Assembly: GCA_027055005.1 (NCBI GenBank)
Contig: JALUNR010000082.1
Span: 1 to 11,616 of the forward strand
Reading direction: 5' to 3'
Origin: Campylobacterales bacterium
GTDB taxonomy: Bacteria > Campylobacterota > Campylobacteria > Campylobacterales > QNZT01
DNA length: 11,616 nucleotides
Shown: piece after piece, positions 6,669-11,616 of the stretch
Position numbering within the stretch: position 1 is the first letter of the stretch
Layout: every line of letters begins with the position of its first letter
Translations under genes and position numbers: made by a program
Notes under the pieces: model-generated
Told to the model about the DNA's origin: nothing
Database searches by the model: none
The model's input: only the letters and a program-made list of their open reading frames with translations

Positions 6669-7749
6669 GTTTTATGATAAAAACTTTTTGTTTTAGCAAA
6701 ATAAACCGATTTACTTTTTTGTTATTTTGTAATCCTAAACTTTTTGCCACTTTTTTGCTTAGTAAATAATATCCTATTCTTATATTTACAATATCACCTT
6801 TTTTGAGCTTGTACATATAGGTTGAAACTCTTTTTTCATTGCCTTTTATAGATGTATTTTTTACTATTTCTTTTGCTTTCCACGGAGTTGTCATATTGTT
6901 ATCAACACCAAGTATTCTAACAAAATTTTTGGATTTAAAATTGGTAACATTTTTATCTCTTATAACTGATACTTGAAGTTGCATAACTCGCATTGGATGA
7001 AGTGTTAAAGCATGAGGAGATAAATTGTTTATAGCTATAAAAAATCTATCTATACCTCTTAAAATTTCTACACTAATATAACGGCTTAACATAGTTATAT
7101 CATTGTGAATACCAGCAAAACCATGATAAGCATGTTGTTTTCTTTTTTTCATATTTGAAGGGGTACCAGCCACTTTTGGCATATGACAACTAACACAGTT
7201 AGCACTATCTAGTTCATTGTGTTCATTTGTAGAACATATATTTGTTCCATATTTATTTCTATAATGTGAATGACAACCTATACAAACATTGCCATTTTGA
7301 AATCTTTTATTATTTGCTGTTTTATGAAATGGATTTTTTATGGTATCTTTTAAATTTCCAAAATATACATGCTCTTTTTTTGAGATAATATTTATATTTT
7401 GAGTTTCATTGTTTTCTATACTTTTTATTCTATGACAATATGCACAAGCTACACCATCTTTTTGGGCTGTTGAGTTAATATCTGGCATAATAGTTTGTTT
7501 ATAGTCAAAAGATGCTAAAAGTTTTTCATCAGTAGGAGTATGACATTTTGCACAAGTATATTTTTTCTTTTTATAGTCGGGAGATATTAACCATGCTGCT
7601 TTATGTATAGGGTCTTTAAAAAGTGAAGCATGAGAATGCCTCGCTTTTTGAAACTCTTCATATATAATAGGATGACAACTTTTGCAACTTTCATTTGATG
7701 CAAATTTAGCAAATAAAAAAACAGGTAATAGTAATAATAAATATTTCAT
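6640..7749 (-). CDS. Pentahaem c-type cytochrome, role unknown
   Basis: A 369-residue exported cytochrome. The N-terminal signal peptide is short and hydrophobic (about 1-14, ending FLFA). Five CXXCH haem sites lie at 22-26, 66-70, 102-106, 156-160 and 185-189. Many other His residues (38, 40, 49, 127, 142, 162, 206, 209, 215) could be distal ligands. The spacing, with CKSCH..I..E....HSHA near the start and CHMP at the fifth site, is like cytochrome c554-type multihaem proteins. Residues from about 216 to the end have no haem site and look like a beta-rich domain. Cys172 is unpaired in any CXXCH. The gene is last after pyrG and recJ, with 24 bases after recJ and no visible Shine-Dalgarno. Redox partner and substrate cannot be read; the protein is too short for octahaem Hao. 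Confidence 0.85.
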   Translation of the reverse strand: MKYLLLLLPVFLFAKFASNESCKSCHPIIYEEFQKARHSHASLFKDPIHKAAWLISPDYKKKKYTCAKCHTPTDEKLLASFDYKQTIMPDINSTAQKDGVACAYCHRIKSIENNETQNINIISKKEHVYFGNLKDTIKNPFHKTANNKRFQNGNVCIGCHSHYRNKYGTNICSTNEHNELDSANCVSCHMPKVAGTPSNMKKRKQHAYHGFAGIHNDITMLSRYISVEILRGIDRFFIAINNLSPHALTLHPMRVMQLQVSVIRDKNVTNFKSKNFVRILGVDNNMTTPWKAKEIVKNTSIKGNEKRVSTYMYKLKKGDIVNIRIGYYLLSKKVAKSLGLQNNKKVNRFILLKQKVFIIKPNSFAPLQQ

Positions 7750-7773
7750 AAAGTATATAGTAATAAAAGAAGA

Positions 7774-9354
7774 TTAATCCAATATTAATTCATCAAGTAT
7801 TAGTTGAGGTGTTACTTGTCCTCTGAAACTATTTTTACTAACAGTACAGGTAAAAGAAATAGTATCTGCATAGTTTATTTTTGTTTCATAGTTGAAATCT
7901 ATTGTATCTACTGTATTGTTTTTTGATGCTATAAGTATTTTTTGATGATTTTTATCTTTCCCTAAAAGTTTATGACTTTTTACAAAAACATCTTTTAGTA
8001 AAAATCTAGGTTTTGGATTTTTTTGTCCATAGGGTTCAAAATATTCTAGTATCTCTAAAAGTTCATAGTCAATTTCTTCAGCTTTTAGCACTCCTAAAAT
8101 TTTTAATTTTTCTTTAAATTTATCTGAATCTTCTTGTTTTAGACTTTCTTGCATAACTTTTTTAAAATCTTCTAAATTTGAAGCCTTTAAACTCATTCCT
8201 GCCGCACCTTTGTGTCCACCGTAACCTAAAAGTAAACTATTGTTTTTACTAATATGTTCTAATATATTTATTTCACCTATACTTCTTGCACTACCTTTTG
8301 CTATTCCATCTGTGATAGAAAATACGATAGAAGGAACTTTAAACTTTCTGCAAAGTCTAGCTGCAACTATACCTATAACTCCCTCATGCCAGTTTTCTCC
8401 CCAAACTATCATTATTTTTTGAGTTGGATCAACTGATTTTAGAGCTATTTGAAATAATTCTGATTCTATTTCCTTTCTTTTGTTGTTAAGTGTAGTGATA
8501 TATTCTAGTTTTAAAAATGATTCATTTAAATCTTTTTCTTTTATAAGGTTGTATGCAAGAGTTGCATCTTCTAGTCTTCCTGCTGAGTTTATAAGAGGGG
8601 CTAAGAGATAAGATATATCTTCACTAGTAAAATTCTCTTTGTTATAGAAGTCTTTTACTGTTTGTAAAAAAGATCTTTTTGAGTTATTTAGATTTTTTAA
8701 TCCACTTTTTACCATAGTACGATTTATATCACTTAGAGGCATCATATCAGCTATTATTGCTATTGATAATATATCTAAAAATTTTCCAAGATTATAGTTT
8801 AATTCAAGTGCTTCTTTTAAAGATGCAACTAAATACCAAGCAACCTGAGCTCCACATATTTCACTGTTTGGAAAGTTACAATCGCTTTGTTTTGGATCTA
8901 TAATAGCAAATGCATGAGGTAAAGTTTGAGGAACTGTATGATGGTCTGTTATGATAAGGTCGATACCTTTTTGTTTACAAACTTCTCCAGCTTCAACTGC
9001 TGATATGCCATTGTCCACTGTTATTATTATATCTGTATCTAGGTTTTGTACTATTTTTTTACTGATACCATATCCATCTTTAAATCTGTTTGGTATAACT
9101 AATTTATAAGGAATATGATTGTCGTCAAAAAATTCACTTAAAATTACACTAGATATAACACCATCTGCATCGTAATCTCCAACAATAGAAATCTTTTGTT
9201 TCTTTTGTATAGCTTCTACGATTCTTGCAGTAGCTTTGTCTATGTCCTTAAAAAGAGTAGGAGAGGGAATATCCGAAAGTTTTTTACACTTATCAGATTC
9301 AAATCTTTTAGATAATATCTCTTTTATCTCTTTTTTACCTATCTTTTTAACCAT
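7774..9354 (-). CDS. recJ: Single-stranded-DNA-specific 5'-3' exonuclease RecJ
   Basis: RecJ degrades single-stranded DNA from the 5' end in recombination and mismatch or base excision repair. DHH-superfamily motifs are intact: VGDYDADG (58-65), TVDNGIS (112-118), ITDHH (135-139) and, in the DHHA1 domain, GYGGHKGAAG (377-386) with His381. IADMMPL supplies a further motif of the core. The rest (about 430-526) fits the OB-type domain. At 526 residues it matches Campylobacterota RecJ and is shorter than the E. coli enzyme. ATG overlaps the end of pyrG by eight bases and lacks a clear ribosome site, which implies coupled translation. The pyrG-recJ order is also found in Campylobacter jejuni. Confidence 0.96.
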   Translation of the reverse strand: MVKKIGKKEIKEILSKRFESDKCKKLSDIPSPTLFKDIDKATARIVEAIQKKQKISIVGDYDADGVISSVILSEFFDDNHIPYKLVIPNRFKDGYGISKKIVQNLDTDIIITVDNGISAVEAGEVCKQKGIDLIITDHHTVPQTLPHAFAIIDPKQSDCNFPNSEICGAQVAWYLVASLKEALELNYNLGKFLDILSIAIIADMMPLSDINRTMVKSGLKNLNNSKRSFLQTVKDFYNKENFTSEDISYLLAPLINSAGRLEDATLAYNLIKEKDLNESFLKLEYITTLNNKRKEIESELFQIALKSVDPTQKIMIVWGENWHEGVIGIVAARLCRKFKVPSIVFSITDGIAKGSARSIGEINILEHISKNNSLLLGYGGHKGAAGMSLKASNLEDFKKVMQESLKQEDSDKFKEKLKILGVLKAEEIDYELLEILEYFEPYGQKNPKPRFLLKDVFVKSHKLLGKDKNHQKILIASKNNTVDTIDFNYETKINYADTISFTCTVSKNSFRGQVTPQLILDELILD

Positions 9355-10984
9355 TTTTATTTTTTATACTAGATTTTACAAAACTAAAAATAGCAGGATT
9401 TGGATTTTTTAGTCTTGAAGTAAATTCTGGGTGAAACTGCACTCCCAAAAACCAAGGATGATCTTTTAACTCAACAACTTCTATAAGTCCATCACTTTCA
9501 CCACTTACTATAAGACCATTTTTTTCAAATTCTTTTCTATATGCTGGATTTGCTTCATATCTATGTCTATGTCTTTCTAAAATAGTTTTTTTGCCATTGT
9601 AAACTTTTTGCAATAAAGAACCATCTTTTGTTTGACACTCATAAGCTCCAAGCCTCATAGTTCCTCCAAGTGGACTTTTATGGGTTCTTAACTGTTTTTG
9701 TCCACTTGCATCTATAAACTCATCTATAAGATATACAATAGGTTCTTTTGTATTTGCATCGAACTCTACTGAGTTAGCATCACTTTTATTTAAAACATTT
9801 CTAGCAAACTCTATCAAGCTAAGTTGCATACCTAAACAAATACCCAAAAAAGGAACTTTGTTTTCTCTTGCATATTTTATAGCTTCTATCTTTCCCTCAA
9901 CTCCACGATGTCCAAAACCACCAGCAACTAAGATACCATCAACATCGCAAAATGTCTCTTCACAAGTCATATTTTCTAATTTTTCACTATCTATCCATTT
10001 TAGATTTACTTTTGTATCAAGGTGAGCTCCAGAGTGTATAAAAGCTTCTGTGAGTGATTTGTATGATTCTTTTAAATCTAAGTACTTTCCTACAAAACCT
10101 ATTGTTACTTCATTTGATGGATCTACTACATTTTTTACTAGATTGTTCCATTCATCCATCTTAGGTTCTAGTTTTTTCATTTTTAAATGCTCACATATAG
10201 GAGTTAATATACCTTGCTTTAAAAAGTTTAGAGGAACTTTATATATGCTAGGGGCATCAAGTGCTTCTATAACGGCATTGTCATCAACACCACAAGAGGA
10301 TGCTAGTTTTCTTTTCAACTCTTTTGACAAAGCAACTTCAGAACGACAAATAAGCAGTTGAGGAGATATACCTATCCTTCTTAACTCTTGTACAGAGTGT
10401 TGAGTAGGTTTAGTTTTAAGTTCACCCGCAGCTTTTAGATATGGTACAAGTGTTAAGTGGATATACATAGTATTTTCTCTACCAAGCACCCCTCTAAGCT
10501 CTCTTATAGCTTCTAAAAATGGTAAACTCTCTATATCTCCAACAGTTCCACCAACCTCAACTATAAGTATATCTTTACCCTCTCCAGCTTTTATGATTCT
10601 CTCTTTTATTTCATTTGTAACATGAGGTATAACTTGAATAGTTTTACCGAGATAATCACCTCTTCTTTCTTTTTCTATAACAGATGAATAAACTTGTCCT
10701 GTTGTAAAGTTGTTTTGTTTTTCTAAGTCAATATTTAAAAATCTCTCATAGTGTCCTATATCAAGATCTGTTTCTGCACCATCTACTGTTACAAAAACTT
10801 CTCCATGTTCAAGTGGACTCATAGTTCCTGGATCTACATTTAAGTAAGGATCTATCTTGAGCATACTGATATTTTTACCAGAATGTTTTAAAAGTGTAGC
10901 TATACTTGCTGATGCTATACCTTTACCAAGAGAACTTAATACCCCACCTGTAACGAAAATAAACTTTGTCTTATTTTTATTCAT
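9347..10984 (-). CDS. pyrG: CTP synthase (glutamine hydrolysing)
   Basis: Converts UTP to CTP using ATP and glutamine-derived ammonia. The N-terminal synthetase domain (about 1-270) starts with FIFVTGGVLSSLGKG, with the P-loop-like GKG, and includes KIDPYLNVDPGTMSP, HGEVFVT, EVGGTVGDIES and KTKPTQHSV. The C-terminal class I glutamine amidotransferase domain (about 290-540) has GICLGMQ with the nucleophilic Cys near residue 380 and HPEF with His518 and Glu520. The total of 545 residues is the usual length. AGG lies eight bases before ATG. It is first in an operon with recJ and a cytochrome gene, and is transcribed away from a methyltransferase gene across 58 bases that hold -10-like boxes for both directions. 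Confidence 0.98.
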   Translation of the reverse strand: MNKNKTKFIFVTGGVLSSLGKGIASASIATLLKHSGKNISMLKIDPYLNVDPGTMSPLEHGEVFVTVDGAETDLDIGHYERFLNIDLEKQNNFTTGQVYSSVIEKERRGDYLGKTIQVIPHVTNEIKERIIKAGEGKDILIVEVGGTVGDIESLPFLEAIRELRGVLGRENTMYIHLTLVPYLKAAGELKTKPTQHSVQELRRIGISPQLLICRSEVALSKELKRKLASSCGVDDNAVIEALDAPSIYKVPLNFLKQGILTPICEHLKMKKLEPKMDEWNNLVKNVVDPSNEVTIGFVGKYLDLKESYKSLTEAFIHSGAHLDTKVNLKWIDSEKLENMTCEETFCDVDGILVAGGFGHRGVEGKIEAIKYARENKVPFLGICLGMQLSLIEFARNVLNKSDANSVEFDANTKEPIVYLIDEFIDASGQKQLRTHKSPLGGTMRLGAYECQTKDGSLLQKVYNGKKTILERHRHRYEANPAYRKEFEKNGLIVSGESDGLIEVVELKDHPWFLGVQFHPEFTSRLKNPNPAIFSFVKSSIKNKNG

Positions 10985-11007
10985 ATACTTAACCTATCTT
11001 TTTTTTG

Positions 11008-11013
11008 TATAAT
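11008..11013 (+). promoter_or_regulatory. -10 box of the rightward methyltransferase gene
   Basis: TATAAT within GTATAATAG, preceded by a run of T, in the 58-base divergent region. It predicts a start near 11020, then AAGGA six bases or so before ATG 11043. Confidence 0.55.
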
Positions 11014-11019
11014 AGTATA
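11014..11019 (-). promoter_or_regulatory. Candidate -10 box of the pyrG operon
   Basis: TATACT on the minus strand directly abuts the opposite-strand TATAAT. TATTAT at 11009-11014 is an alternative. Either gives a leader of roughly 20 bases before the pyrG ATG, so the two divergent promoters cannot easily be occupied together. Confidence 0.4.
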
Positions 11020-11042
11020 AAAAGGGTTAAAAAAGGAAAAAG

Positions 11043-11616
11043 ATGCAAGAGTTAAATCTTTATGCAAAGATAGAGCCATTGATAGGTTTTTATGAAGATT
11101 ATGAGAGATTATATATTGAATATTTAAAAGAGTTAAAAAATATTGATTTTAAAAATATATTAGATGTTGGTTGTGGAAATGGCAAGTTTTTACAGACTAT
11201 TTCTATGTTTGATGCTAAGGGTATTGATATCAGTGAAGAGATGGTTAAGATTTGTAAAAAAAACAAACTAAATGTAGAATGTAAAAGAGTTGAAGAAGTA
11301 GAAGAAAGTTTTGATGTCGTAACTTCCATAGCTGATGTAGTAAATTATATAAACAAAAAAGAGTTAAAAAGTTTTTTTAAAGGAGTTGAAAAAGTTTTAA
11401 ACAAAGGAGGGTATTTTTTATTTGATATAAATACTCTTTATGGATTTAGTGAAGTAGCTGATGGAGTTATGGTAAGTGAAGATGAAAGTGGATTTTTGAG
11501 TGTTAGTGCTGAGTATTTTGAAGAGAAGCTTTATAGCAATTTTACATATTTTGAGAAAGAGGAAAGTTGTTATAAAAAAAACTCTTGGCAGATAGTACAA
11601 TACTTTCATGATGAAA
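11043..11616 (+). CDS. SAM-dependent class I methyltransferase, 3' end missing
   Basis: The first 191 residues are open to the window edge. A SAM-binding loop ILDVGCGNGKF (39-49) is followed by GIDISEEMV (60-68), the acidic strand-2 end that binds the ribose, then a strand-4 region SFDVVTSIADVVNYI and KGGYFLFDIN, which together define the class I fold of the Methyltransf_11/25 type. The FDIN-T element and the following WQIV.YF pattern resemble small-molecule or uncharacterised methyltransferases; the substrate cannot be named. Start ATG 11043 has AAGGA about six bases upstream. It is divergent from pyrG. Open frames on the opposite strand here are shadows. Confidence 0.88.
   Translation, partial: MQELNLYAKIEPLIGFYEDYERLYIEYLKELKNIDFKNILDVGCGNGKFLQTISMFDAKGIDISEEMVKICKKNKLNVECKRVEEVEESFDVVTSIADVVNYINKKELKSFFKGVEKVLNKGGYFLFDINTLYGFSEVADGVMVSEDESGFLSVSAEYFEEKLYSNFTYFEKEESCYKKNSWQIVQYFHDE

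Noticed and set aside
8240..8422. Open frame antisense to recJ
   Set aside because: Short, opposite conserved RecJ sequence, no start signals.
10050..10361. Open frame antisense to pyrG
   Set aside because: Opposite conserved CTP synthase sequence; low-complexity Ser/Phe composition typical of a shadow.
11099..11609. Two minus-strand open frames near the right edge
   Set aside because: Both are opposite the plus-strand methyltransferase frame, which has clear SAM-binding motifs and a ribosome site.
1..11616. CRISPR array, tRNA, insertion sequence or novel defence island
   Set aside because: No regularly spaced repeats, no cloverleaf-like sequence in the short intergenic gaps, no transposase motif, and gene content is mostly conserved housekeeping and respiration functions.

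Overview
The window is about 30% G+C by eye, densely packed, and reads as chromosome from a Campylobacterota (Epsilonproteobacteria) organism, probably a denitrifying Sulfurimonas- or Arcobacter-like bacterium; the genus is not fixed by this sequence. The main reasons are the nosY-nosL end of a clade II type nitrous oxide reductase cluster, an nrdB gene without nrdA, a pyrG-recJ pair like that of Campylobacter, and promoters that consist of a -10 box with a T-rich upstream stretch.

Layout. Positions 1-1023 (+) hold the 3' end of nosY and a complete nosL-like gene, ending in a hairpin. Positions 1064-3623 (-) hold a DUF4395 membrane protein with a TTG start and, on the same strand, a REC-GGDEF-EAL response regulator. 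A small protein of uncertain function (3768-4244, -) is divergent from an nrdB / nitrilase-fold hydrolase / pcm operon (4299-6668, +), whose three genes overlap. That operon collides tail to tail, with 29 bases shared, with a second operon on the minus strand: pyrG, recJ and a pentahaem cytochrome c (10984 down to 6640). A methyltransferase gene, divergent from pyrG, runs off the right edge (11043-11616, +). No intergenic stretch exceeds about 150 bases.

How the genes work together. NosY and NosL belong to periplasmic maturation of N2O reductase. NrdB and PyrG supply DNA and RNA precursors, RecJ repairs DNA, Pcm repairs isoaspartyl proteins and the nitrilase-fold protein may repair or hydrolyse a damaged metabolite. 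The response regulator probably degrades cyclic-di-GMP. The cytochrome is a periplasmic or envelope electron carrier of unknown role.

No mobile element, tRNA, rRNA, CRISPR array or clear defence system is visible. The less ordinary signals are a NosL without its usual Cys-Gly-Met motif, a receiver domain with one acidic residue changed to Tyr, the unassigned pentahaem cytochrome, and two divergent intergenic regions with nearly identical geometry around the same nonamer, GTATAATAG.
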